Source: SSF14 sp037045585 (GTDB lineage Bacteria > Actinomycetota > Acidimicrobiia > Acidimicrobiales > Microtrichaceae). From it: a stretch of DNA of 64,000 nt. Shown piece after piece: positions 9,553 through 19,700 of this stretch. The notes under the pieces are model-generated. The model was not told the DNA's origin. It ran no database searches and saw nothing but the letters and a program-made list of their open reading frames with translations. The stretch lies in NCBI GenBank assembly GCA_037045585.1, contig JBAOIR010000078.1:1-64000 (forward strand), written 5' to 3'. Every line of letters begins with the position of its first letter. Within the stretch, counting starts at the first letter, position 1. Position numbers and translations under genes: made by a program.

Positions 9553-10571
9553 TCGGCCTCGCATACTGGGCGGAGACCTCCATCAAGGTGGGGCTCGCGG
9601 CGGTCGTCGTGCCGACGGGCGCTGCCGTCGCCGTCTACCTCTTCCTCTTCAAGCTCATCTCCTTCATGCAGTCCCGCTTGGGGCCCATGGAAGCCGGCCC
9701 GCACGGCACGCTGCAGCTCGTTGCCGAGGTCGGCAAGTGGCTGCAGAAGGAAGACATCATCCCCGACAACGCCGACAAGACGTTGTTCAAGCTGCCACCG
9801 TTCATCATCTTGGCCACCACGTTCCTGCTGTTCGTGGTCATCCCGGCCGGTCCGGCTGCGATCGTCACCGATCTCCCGGTCGGCATCTTCTACATCCTGG
9901 CCGTCTCGTCGATCTCGGTGATCGGCATCCTGATCGCCGGCTGGGCGTCGGCCAACAAGTACGCCCTCATGGGCGGAATCCGTGCTGCCGGTCAGCTCAT
10001 CGCCTACGAGCTGCCGATGATCCTGGCCGTGGTCGGCGTGGTCATCCAGGCCGGCACCCTCAACATGCAGGAGATCGTGTACCAGCAGTCGGGCGGAGAG
10101 ATCTTCGGCCTCGACTGGATCGGTAACCCGTACATCCTCACGCAGTTCGTCGGCTTCATCATCTTCCTCGTGGCCATCCAGGCCGAGCTCGGCCAGACCC
10201 CGTTCGACATGCCCGTCGCCGAGTCCGAGGTCGTCGGCGGCTACCTCGTCGAGTACACCGGCATCCGATTCCTCGTGTTCTTCCTCTCCGAGTTCGCCGC
10301 CGCCGTCGGGTTCTCCGCCATCGCAGCGACGCTGTTCCTCGGCGGTTGGCAGCTTCCCGAGTCGTGGGGCATCGGTCGCACGGCGATGCACTTCATCGGC
10401 CCACTCGTCATCTTCGGCAAGGCGATCGCCCTCACCGGCGTGATCTTCTGGGTCCGGTTCTCCATGCCCCGTCTCCGTGAGGACCAGCTCCAGCGCTTCG
10501 CCTGGAAGTTCCTCATCCCGGCCTCGTTGGCCAACATCGCCATCACCGCGATCCTGAAGGTGGCTGTCTGA
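9549..10571 (+). CDS. nuoH: NADH-quinone oxidoreductase subunit H
   Basis: Membrane subunit (340 residues) that docks the peripheral arm and lines the quinone access chamber. About eight or nine hydrophobic helices alternate through the sequence. Conserved loops include SRLGPMEAGPHGTLQ, the ASANKYALMGGIRAAGQ region and the acidic loop ELGQTPFDMPVAESE with GGYLVEYTG, which faces the quinone tunnel. The ATG at 9549 overlaps the nuoD stop (ATGA) with no spacer, so the junction looks ancestral and not like a recent deletion of nuoEFG. Confidence 0.97.
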   Translation: MIGLAYWAETSIKVGLAAVVVPTGAAVAVYLFLFKLISFMQSRLGPMEAGPHGTLQLVAEVGKWLQKEDIIPDNADKTLFKLPPFIILATTFLLFVVIPAGPAAIVTDLPVGIFYILAVSSISVIGILIAGWASANKYALMGGIRAAGQLIAYELPMILAVVGVVIQAGTLNMQEIVYQQSGGEIFGLDWIGNPYILTQFVGFIIFLVAIQAELGQTPFDMPVAESEVVGGYLVEYTGIRFLVFFLSEFAAAVGFSAIAATLFLGGWQLPESWGIGRTAMHFIGPLVIFGKAIALTGVIFWVRFSMPRLREDQLQRFAWKFLIPASLANIAITAILKVAV

Positions 10572-11128
10572 TGCCTGCCAAGCCCTCGCTCCCCGGATTC
10601 CTCCAAGGCATGGCCGTCACGGCGCGCACGGCCAAGGAGACGATGTTCCCGGACGGGTTGAAGAACCCGATCCCGCAGCCCTCGAAGGGCGCTGCCACTG
10701 TGCAGTACCCCCACGACAAGGAGGAGCCGACCGCCCGTGCCCGCGGCGTCATCTCCCTGCAGGAGGACAACTGCACCTCCTGCATGCTGTGCGCCCGCGA
10801 GTGCCCCGACTGGTGCATCTACATCGAGGGCCACAAGACGCTCGCCCCGCCTCGCCGTGAGGGCGGCAAGCCCCGCTCGGTCAACAAGCTCGACCGCTTC
10901 GACATCGACTACTCGCTCTGCATGTACTGCGGTATCTGCGTCGAGGTCTGCCCGTTCGAGGCCCTGTACTGGTCGCCGGAGTACGAGTACTCCGAGGTCC
11001 GCATCGCCGATCTCCTGCACGACAAGTCGCGTCTCGGCGAGTGGTTCGAGACCGTCCCCGACTTCGAGCCCTACGAGGCCGGTGCCGAGGTCAAGCAGAA
11101 GCCAGTGTCGAGGAAGGGCGCGAAGTGA
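10571..11128 (+). CDS. nuoI: NADH-quinone oxidoreductase subunit I
   Basis: An 8-iron ferredoxin-like peripheral subunit (185 residues) carrying clusters N6a and N6b, which pass electrons to N2 on NuoB. Two classic motifs are present: CTSCMLCARECPDWC near residues 74-88 and CMYCGICVEVCPFEA near 117-131. The N-terminal ~60 residues hold an amphipathic stretch that lies on the membrane. The start codon shares one base with the nuoH stop. With NuoEFG absent, NuoI would be the likely electron entry point, as proposed for ferredoxin- or Fpo-type 11-subunit complexes. Confidence 0.97.
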   Translation: MPAKPSLPGFLQGMAVTARTAKETMFPDGLKNPIPQPSKGAATVQYPHDKEEPTARARGVISLQEDNCTSCMLCARECPDWCIYIEGHKTLAPPRREGGKPRSVNKLDRFDIDYSLCMYCGICVEVCPFEALYWSPEYEYSEVRIADLLHDKSRLGEWFETVPDFEPYEAGAEVKQKPVSRKGAK

Positions 11129-11652
11129 ACGCACTCCTTGCAGCCGACGTCCCCTTCGCGGTCCCGGCCAACATCGCCTTCGGCATCGGTGCTGCCTTCA
11201 TGGTCTTCTCGGCCATCAAGGTCGTCACCACCAAGAACGTCGTCCACGCGGCGCTCTACCTGGTGCTCGTGCTCGCAGGTGTGGGTCTCAACTACCTGTT
11301 GTTGCAGGCGGAGTTCGTCGCCATCACGCAGTTCCTCGTCTACATCGGCGCCATCGTCGTGCTGTTCCTGTTCGGCATCATGCTGACACGGGCTCCGCTC
11401 GGCATCTCCGACGACCTCGACAACCACAAGGCGCGACCCGCCGGCATCCTCACCGCCATCATCGTGCTCACGGTCACGGCCGGGTCGCTCATCTCGAGCT
11501 TCGGTGACGACAAGGTGGCGTTCCGGGCGAGCAACTCGGTCGCCGAGATCTCCGACTCGATCTTCAGCACCTACCTGATCCCCTTCGAGGTGGTCTCGGT
11601 CATGCTCCTCGCCGCTCTCATCGGCGCCATCGTGCTGGCTCGGAAGGACTGA
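11125..11652 (+). CDS. nuoJ: NADH-quinone oxidoreductase subunit J
   Basis: Membrane subunit (175 residues, GTG start overlapping the nuoI stop by 4 bp) with five predicted transmembrane helices. The third helix region shows VAITQFLVYIGAIVVLFLFGIMLT, equivalent to the conserved NuoJ helix with its pi-bulge, which couples quinone chemistry to the proton channels. C-terminal VMLLAALIGAIVLARKD is typical. It lies four bases before nuoK, so the pair is co-translated. Confidence 0.96.
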   Translation: MNALLAADVPFAVPANIAFGIGAAFMVFSAIKVVTTKNVVHAALYLVLVLAGVGLNYLLLQAEFVAITQFLVYIGAIVVLFLFGIMLTRAPLGISDDLDNHKARPAGILTAIIVLTVTAGSLISSFGDDKVAFRASNSVAEISDSIFSTYLIPFEVVSVMLLAALIGAIVLARKD

Positions 11653-11656
11653 CGAC

Positions 11657-11957
11657 ATGTTGATCAACCAGTTCCTGCTCCTCGCCGCCGTGCTGTTCGC
11701 CATCGGCGTCTACGGCGTGCTCGTTCGCCGCAACGGTGTGCTCGTCCTCATGTCGATCGAGCTCATCCTCAACGCCGTCAACATCAACCTGGTCGCGTTC
11801 GGCGCCCAGCACGCCGGCGCCGTCGGGTCAGGTGTTCGCACTGTTCGTGATCGCCGTTGCCGCTGCCGAAGTCGGCGTCGGCCTGGCCATCGTGCTGCTC
11901 ATCTACCGCAACCGCCGCTCGATCGACCTCGACCAGCTCGACGAGATGAAGGGCTGA
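11657..11957 (+). CDS. nuoK: NADH-quinone oxidoreductase subunit K (one frameshift)
   Basis: Small three-helix membrane subunit related to MrpC. The first frame (from the ATG at 11657) reads LINQFLLLAAVLFAIGVYG and MSIELILNAVNINLVAF, including the conserved helix-2 glutamate. The last third is in the next frame: GQVFALFVIAVAAAEVGVG, with the helix-3 glutamate, ending at 11957. Removing one base near 11825, in the GTCGGGTCAGG stretch, gives a perfect 99-residue NuoK, the normal length. The gene is essential to the complex, so a one-base insertion error in a short G run is the simplest explanation. Confidence 0.9.
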
Positions 11958-11968
11958 GGGCTCCCCAC

Positions 11969-14194
<2,226 letters not shown>

Positions 14195-14222
14195 TCGCAG
14201 TTAGGAAGACAAGGAACACTTC

Positions 14223-15734
14223 ATGAACACCTGGCTGAACAACTGGAGCCTCGCTCTGGTCACCTTCCTGCCGCTCGTCGGGGCCGCCGTGATGTTGGCG
14301 ATCCCAAAGGGCGAAGAGCAGCTCCACAAGATCGTGGCCCTGGGCACGGCATTGCTGACCCTGGCGGTCGGCATCTGGATCTTCGTCAAGTTCGACTACA
14401 ACCACGGCGGGTTCCAGTTCGTCATCGACGAGTCCTGGATCAAGGTCATCAACAGCCGGTTCATCATGGGCCTCGACGGGCTGTCGTTGCCGCTCTTGGG
14501 CCTGACGCTGGCCGTGGTGCCGCTCGTCTTCATCTACTCGTGGAACCACATTCCCGAGCCGGGCAACCCCAAGGCGTTCCTCTCGCTGATGCTCATCCTC
14601 GAGACCGGCATGATCGGCTCGTTCCTCGCCGAGGACCTCATCCTCTTCTTCGTGTTCTTCGAGGTCGTGCTCCTGCCGATGTACTTCATGATCGGCGTCT
14701 GGGGCGGTCCCGAGCGCAAGTACGCGTCGATCAAGTTCTTCATCTACACGCTGTTCGGTTCGGCGCTGATGATCCTGTCGTTCCTGGCGCTGTACCAGCA
14801 CGGCGGCAGCTTCGACATGCGTCAGCTCCGTGACCTCTCGGCCACGATCCCCCACGCCACGCAGCTGCTGATCTTCGGCGGCATGTTCGTCGGCTTCGGC
14901 ATCAAGGTGCCGATGTTCCCCTTCCACACCTGGCTGCCCGACGCCCACACGCAGGCGCCGACGCAGGGTTCGGTCATCCTGGCAGCCGTGCTCCTGAAGC
15001 TCGGCACCTACGGCTTCGTTCGCATCGCGATCAACATCCTCCCCGAAGCCGCCAAGTCGTGGGCCCCGTGGATCGGGTTGCTCGCCGTCATCGGCATCAT
15101 CTACGGCGCCCTCGGCTGTCTCGCCCAGACCGACATGAAGCGCCTGATCGCCTTCAGTTCCGTGGCCCACATGGGCTACGTGATGTTGGGCATCTCGACG
15201 CTCACCAAGCACGGCATCAACGCCGCCATGTTCGGCATGGTCGCCCACGGCCTCATCACCGGCATGCTCTTCTTCGTGGCCGGCTCGGTGAAGGAGCGCT
15301 ACCACACCCTCGAGATCAAGCGTCTCGGCGGTCTCTTGGTCCAGGCCCCCAAGATGGGTTGGATCCTCGGCTTCGCCACCATGGCCTCGCTCGGCCTGCC
15401 TGGCCTCGCGGGCTTCTGGGGCGAGTTCCCAGCGATCCTCGCCAGCTACAACCCCGCTCCGGGCTTGAGCGATGCGCTGTTCCGCACCTACATGGTCGTC
15501 GCCGCACTCGGCACCGTGCTCGCCGCCGGTTACCTCCTCTGGCTCTTCCAGCGCACCGCCTTCGGTACGCCGAGCGAGGAGTTCGCCGACGACCCCCACA
15601 TCACCGACGTGCAGCCGCTCGAGTGGCTCGCCTGGGCGCCGTTCCTCGCCGCCATCGTGGTGTTCGGCTTCTTCCCGGGCCTGATGTTCGACGTCACCGA
15701 GAAGGCCCTCGTGGCCTTGCAGCTCGGGAGCTGA
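14223..15734 (+). CDS. nuoM: NADH-quinone oxidoreductase subunit M
   Basis: Antiporter-like proton channel subunit (503 residues) between NuoL and NuoN. Fourteen hydrophobic helices can be traced. Motifs include FIMGLDGLSLPLL, the channel glutamate in FEVVLLPMYFMIGVWGG, the lysine-bearing broken helix PMFPFHTWLPDAHTQAPTQG and RLIAFSSVAHMGYVMLG. It starts 28 bp after nuoL, the widest gap in the operon, and ends three bases before nuoN. Confidence 0.97.
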   Translation: MNTWLNNWSLALVTFLPLVGAAVMLAIPKGEEQLHKIVALGTALLTLAVGIWIFVKFDYNHGGFQFVIDESWIKVINSRFIMGLDGLSLPLLGLTLAVVPLVFIYSWNHIPEPGNPKAFLSLMLILETGMIGSFLAEDLILFFVFFEVVLLPMYFMIGVWGGPERKYASIKFFIYTLFGSALMILSFLALYQHGGSFDMRQLRDLSATIPHATQLLIFGGMFVGFGIKVPMFPFHTWLPDAHTQAPTQGSVILAAVLLKLGTYGFVRIAINILPEAAKSWAPWIGLLAVIGIIYGALGCLAQTDMKRLIAFSSVAHMGYVMLGISTLTKHGINAAMFGMVAHGLITGMLFFVAGSVKERYHTLEIKRLGGLLVQAPKMGWILGFATMASLGLPGLAGFWGEFPAILASYNPAPGLSDALFRTYMVVAALGTVLAAGYLLWLFQRTAFGTPSEEFADDPHITDVQPLEWLAWAPFLAAIVVFGFFPGLMFDVTEKALVALQLGS

Positions 15735-15737
15735 CCG

Positions 15738-17235
15738 ATGCTCGCCTTCACCGCACCCGCCCTCGATTTCCACGCTCGCGCCGGAGATCGTGCTGGTCGG
15801 TGTGATCTCGTTGATGATCCTCGTCGACGTGGTCCAGCTCGAGCGTGCCCGGTCGATCATCGGGTCGCTCGCCGGTCTGGGCCTCCTCGGGGCGATCATT
15901 CCGCTGTTGACCTTGGCGGCGTCCGACGCCGACGTCCGTGTCATGTTCGACGGCGCCTACGTCGTCGACACGACGTCGCTGCTGCTCAAGGGCCTGTTCC
16001 TCGTGTCGGCGTACGTGATCATCCTCCTGTCGACCAACTACGTCGCCGAGGGCGACTACTGGGAGTCGGAGTACTACACCCTGATGGTGTGCTCGGTGCT
16101 GGGCATGACGGTCATGGCATCGGCACGCGACCTCATCAGCATCTTCGTGGCGCTCGAACTGCTGTCGATCCCGGCGTACATGCTCGCCGGGTGGCGCAAG
16201 CGTGACTCGAAGTCCAACGAGGCCGGCCTCAAGTACTACCTGATGGGGGTGTTCGCCTCGGCGGTGCTCCTCTACGGTATGTCGCTCCTCTACGGCTGGT
16301 CGGGCTCGACCCTCCTCAGCGAGATCGGCGACGCGATCGCCAAGAAGAACTCGCCGGCCGTCACCCTCGGCGTCGTCTTCGTGATCATCGGCTTCGCCTT
16401 CAAGGTGTCTGCCGTGCCGTTCCACTCCTGGGCGCCCGACACCTACGAAGGCGCACCGACTCCGGTCACCGCGTTCTTGGCCGTCGCCTCGAAGGCAGCT
16501 GGCTTCGTCGCCATCATCCAGGTGGTGGCCAACGCCTTCAGCACGCCGACCGGCGACCTGTGGAAGGTGACGACCCCGGTCTTCTTCGTGCTCGCGGCCC
16601 TTTCGATGACCGTTGGCAACCTCATCGCCCTTCGTCAGACCAACGTGGTGCGCATGCTGGCCTACTCGGGCATTGCCCAGGCCGGGTTCATGCTGGCGCC
16701 GTTCACGGTCCTCCGCCGCGAAGCCGTCATCGCCGACATCGTGCCGTCGGTCGTCACGTACCTCATCATCTACGCGGCCATGAACCTCGGTGCGTTCGCC
16801 GTGGTCATCGCCATGGCTCGCAAGACCCGGTCCGCCGAGATCACGTCGTTCGGTGGGGCGTTCCGCTACGCCCCCGGCCTCACGGTTGCGATGACGGTCT
16901 TCCTTGCCTCGCTCGTCGGTATCCCGCCGCTCGGAGGCTGGTACGCCAAGTTCAGCGTCACCAAGGTGCTCATCGAGTCGAACAGCAAGTGGGGCTTGGC
17001 GTTGGCCATCGTGGTTGCCGTCAACACGGCCATCGCGGCGTACTACTACCTCAACATCGCGAAGACGATGTGGTTCGACGACGCACCCGACGGCGACGAG
17101 TCGCCGGTCAAGATTGCTCCGGCGATCCGCACGGCCCTGGTGATCACCATCGTCGCCACGATCGTGTTCGGCACCCTGCCGGGCCTGATCTCCGACGCCG
17201 CCCAGCACGGCCCCGTCATCGCCCTCGGACGCTGA
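15738..17235 (+). CDS. nuoN: NADH-quinone oxidoreductase subunit N (one frameshift)
   Basis: Third antiporter-like subunit (about 498 residues after correction). The ATG at 15738 gives LAFTAPALDFHA in one frame; from about 15780 the protein continues one frame over with APEIVLVGVISLMILVDVV. Further landmarks are FVALELLSIPAYMLAGW with the channel glutamate, FKVSAVPFHSWAPDTYEGAP with its lysine helix, and RMLAYSGIAQAGFML. Dropping one base near 15777-15782 restores the frame. It is the last nuo gene; the strong palindrome at 17255-17310 follows the stop. Confidence 0.92.
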
Positions 17236-17254
17236 ACGCTGAACCCCGACCCGT

Positions 17255-17310
17255 AGGGTTTTGTACTGCCGGGAGGGCCGTCAGTGGCGCTCCTCGCAGT
17301 ACAAAACCCT
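17255..17310. repeat. Perfect 15-bp inverted repeat after nuoN
   Basis: AGGGTTTTGTACTGC at 17255-17269 is repeated in exact inverse at 17296-17310, with an inner GGAG/CTCC pair (17272-17275 with 17290-17293) that could extend the stem. The arms are AT-rich compared with their surroundings and no U-run follows. It separates nuoN from the methyltransferase gene. It could be a weak bidirectional terminator, an RNA processing signal, a protein-binding palindrome or a short mobile repeat; sequence alone does not decide. Confidence 0.75.
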
Positions 17311-17320
17311 GCCAGCGGCG

Positions 17321-18297
17321 ATGATCGAGCGGTTCGACGAGTACGTCGACCGCTGCCTGTACGACCCCGAGCACGGGTTCTACGCGACGCGGGGTGAGGC
17401 CGGCGGGGCGCGCGGCGACTTCGTCACGAGCCCAGAGGTCGGCCCCCTGTTCGGCGCCGTCGTCGCTCGGTACCTCGACGAGGTCTGGGACGACCTCGGG
17501 CAGCCCTCGCAATTCACCGTCGTGGAAGCCGCCGCTGGGCGCGGCGCACTGGCGAAGGCGATCCTTGCGACGGAGCTTCGCTGCGTCGGCGCGCTCACCT
17601 ACGTCACAGTCGAGCGGTCGGAGCGTCTGCGGCCGCCCAGGCCGAGCTTCTCGGCGATTCGGTCCGGATCGCCACCTCGCTCGATGACATCGCGCCGGGG
17701 TTCGACGGCGTCGTCCTGGCCAACGAGCTGCTCGACAACCTCGCGTTTCGTCTTCTCGTGCGTGGCGACGACGGGTGGAGCGAGGTGTACGTCGAGGACG
17801 GCCAGCCCGTGATCGCCGAAGCTCCCGACGACGTTGCCCCGGCGATCGACGCTCCACAGGGCACGAGGCTGCCGATCTGCGAACAGGCGTCGGCCTGGGT
17901 GGGTACGGCCGTGGACCGGTTGGGTCGAGGCCGGGTGCTCGTGATCGACTACGGCGTCGAGCTCACCGCTGAGCTGGTTGGTCGTGAGTGGTTGCGGACC
18001 TACCGAAGCCATGACCGCGGCGGCGATCCCTTCCAGGCCCCTGGGCGCACCGACATCACGTATGACGTCCCATTCGACCAGCTCCCATCGGGTGCCAACC
18101 TGGTGACCCAGGCCGAGTTCCTCCGCCGATGGGGCATCGACGATCTCGTCGACGAGGGCCGACGGATCTGGCAGGAGCGAGCGCATCTCGGCGATCTCGC
18201 CGCGATCCGGGCCCGCAGTCGGGTGACCGAGGCCGAGGCGTTGCTGGACGAGGGCGGGCTCGGCGCGTTCCTGGTCGCGGAGTGGACCGTCAGCTGA
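17321..18297 (+). CDS. MidA/NDUFAF7-family SAM-dependent methyltransferase (one frameshift)
   Basis: Class I methyltransferase of the MidA family (COG1565 type), whose mitochondrial member NDUFAF7 dimethylates an arginine of the NuoD homologue during complex I assembly. The corrected protein (about 325 residues) starts at the ATG 17321: MIERFDEYVDRCLYDPEHGF, then GDFVTSPEVGPLFGAVVARY, the SAM loop VVEAAAGRGALAKAIL, and after a one-base loss near 17630 the signature VVLANELLDNLAFRLL, later VIDYG and the C-terminal LGAFLVAEW. The position right behind nuoN supports a role on the complex encoded upstream; that is inference. The end overlaps the convergent zinc-ribbon gene by 8 bp. Confidence 0.88.
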
Positions 18298-18778
18298 GCA
18301 GCTCGATCAGGCCGAGGACACCCGCGACGATCGTCAGCACTGCGACGATCGTCGCCCATGTGCCCCACGGGTTCTCGAACGCCCACCACACCTTGGTCGC
18401 GACGATCTGCGGAGGTGTCGGCACGAAGCGAGCCGACACCGGGCCCTGCTCGTCGTCCGGTAGATCGTCGTCGGGTTCGTCGAGGTCGAGCAGATCCAGC
18501 TCGTCGAGCGGTGCGATCGCCGCATCGACGGTGTGCAGTCGATCACCGTCCCAGCGGAACGGAAGGTCGGCGTTGGTGAGCTCGAGCTCGATGCGCCACC
18601 GGCGCGAGCGGCCTGCTCCGACGAGGTCGACCTCGACCTCGTCGCCGAGATCCCGGGCGTCGTGGCGCACGCGCTCCGGTTCCGGCGGCTCGTCGGCGAC
18701 CAGCGCCACTCCACAGTCCGGGCACACCTCGGGCTCGCGCCACCACTCGCCCCGGCACTCGGGGCACCATCTCGCCAC
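18290..18778 (-). CDS. Zinc-ribbon protein with C-terminal membrane anchor
   Basis: A 162-residue protein of unknown function. The N terminus has two CxxC knuckles (WCPECRGEW and VCPDCGVAL, residues 5-23), a likely zinc ribbon. The middle is rich in acidic residues and contains a strand-rich section (RRWRIELELTNADLPFRWDG) and a very acidic stretch around residues 90-110. A single hydrophobic helix, TWATIVAVLTIVAGVLGLIE, closes the protein, so it is probably tail-anchored with the ribbon in the cytoplasm. It begins 18 bp after the ParA-like gene on the same strand and is likely co-transcribed with it. Confidence 0.8.
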   Translation of the reverse strand: MARWCPECRGEWWREPEVCPDCGVALVADEPPEPERVRHDARDLGDEVEVDLVGAGRSRRWRIELELTNADLPFRWDGDRLHTVDAAIAPLDELDLLDLDEPDDDLPDDEQGPVSARFVPTPPQIVATKVWWAFENPWGTWATIVAVLTIVAGVLGLIELLS

Positions 18779-18796
18779 CGCAGCAGTGTGCCAGCG

Positions 18797-19606
18797 TCAG
18801 GCCCGCGCCGGCTTGATGACCTTCCAGAGCTTCTTGTAGAGCGCGTCGAACACGGCGGCCGCGTCGGCGCCGCGGGCGCCGAGTTCATGGATCGGTCGCC
18901 GTGAGGCCGCCGCCTCGGCAACCGAGACCCGCGGCGGGATGAACGGTTCCCACACGGCCTTCCGTCCGACGATGGCGTGGAGCTCCTGCAGGTGCACCTC
19001 CGCGTCGTGCGAGCGGGCCGGTGCGCGGTTGACGATCACTCCCGCCAGGTCGAGCCACTGGTTGTGGTGCTCCCACACGTTCTCGATGAGGTCGGCGACG
19101 GGGTCAATTCCTCGGAGGCTCAGCGCCGTCGGTTCGACGACCAGCAGCGCGTGCGACGCAGCCGCCAGACCATTGGACGTGAGCGCACCCAGCGAGGGTG
19201 GGCAGTCGACGAGGATCACGCCGTAGCCCTCGGTGACGCCCTGCAACCCCTTGCGCAGGCGGGTCTCCGTCTTGGCGCCGAGCAACATCGATTCGAGGCC
19301 GCCGCGCAGCACCTCGAGGCTCTGCAGCTCTGGCAACGACGGCAGCACGTCGACGAGGTGGCCCCATCGTGACGGCACGATCGCATGCTTCGCCGACCCG
19401 CTGCGGTTACTGCTGAGTACGTCGGCGACGGACTTGGTCACGCGGTCGGAGTCGATGCCGAGTACCCACGACGACGCACCCTGAGGGTCGAGATCGACGA
19501 CGAGAACCTTGTGTCCCTTGGCCATCGCAGCCGACGCGAGTCCCAACGTGACCGACGTCTTGCCGACGCCGCCCTTCTGATTGACGATCGTGACGACCTG
19601 ACCCAT
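18797..19606 (-). CDS. ParA/Soj-family ATPase, no ParB partner in view
   Basis: A deviant-Walker ATPase (269 residues from the ATG at 19606; an ATG at 19615 is also possible). GQVVTIVNQKGGVGKTS carries the KGGxGKT Walker A with signature lysine, LVVDLDPQGASSW the switch I/A' region and VILVDCPPSLGALTSNGL the Walker B and switch II. The family segregates chromosomes or plasmids or positions cell-surface and internal machines by ATP-driven dimerisation on DNA. No ParB gene or parS-like 16-mer was noticed nearby; instead the neighbour is a zinc-ribbon membrane protein. It therefore looks like an orphan ParA with a non-standard cargo. Divergent from the thiolase-like gene. Confidence 0.88.
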   Translation of the reverse strand: MGQVVTIVNQKGGVGKTSVTLGLASAAMAKGHKVLVVDLDPQGASSWVLGIDSDRVTKSVADVLSSNRSGSAKHAIVPSRWGHLVDVLPSLPELQSLEVLRGGLESMLLGAKTETRLRKGLQGVTEGYGVILVDCPPSLGALTSNGLAAASHALLVVEPTALSLRGIDPVADLIENVWEHHNQWLDLAGVIVNRAPARSHDAEVHLQELHAIVGRKAVWEPFIPPRVSVAEAAASRRPIHELGARGADAAAVFDALYKKLWKVIKPARA

Positions 19607-19700
19607 GCGCCACATGCTCGCGGCGATATGGAGTCCGTGACAAACGAACCTTCCCCACCAGTTACCGTGTTGCCCACAGCAACAGATCAGGGGGTTCGTC

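Noticed and set aside
9540..9560. Missing nuoEFG explained by assembly collapse
   Set aside because: The nuoD and nuoH ends interlock in ATGA like the other junctions, both proteins are complete and no truncated nuoE or nuoG sequence is visible. Read data would still be needed for proof.
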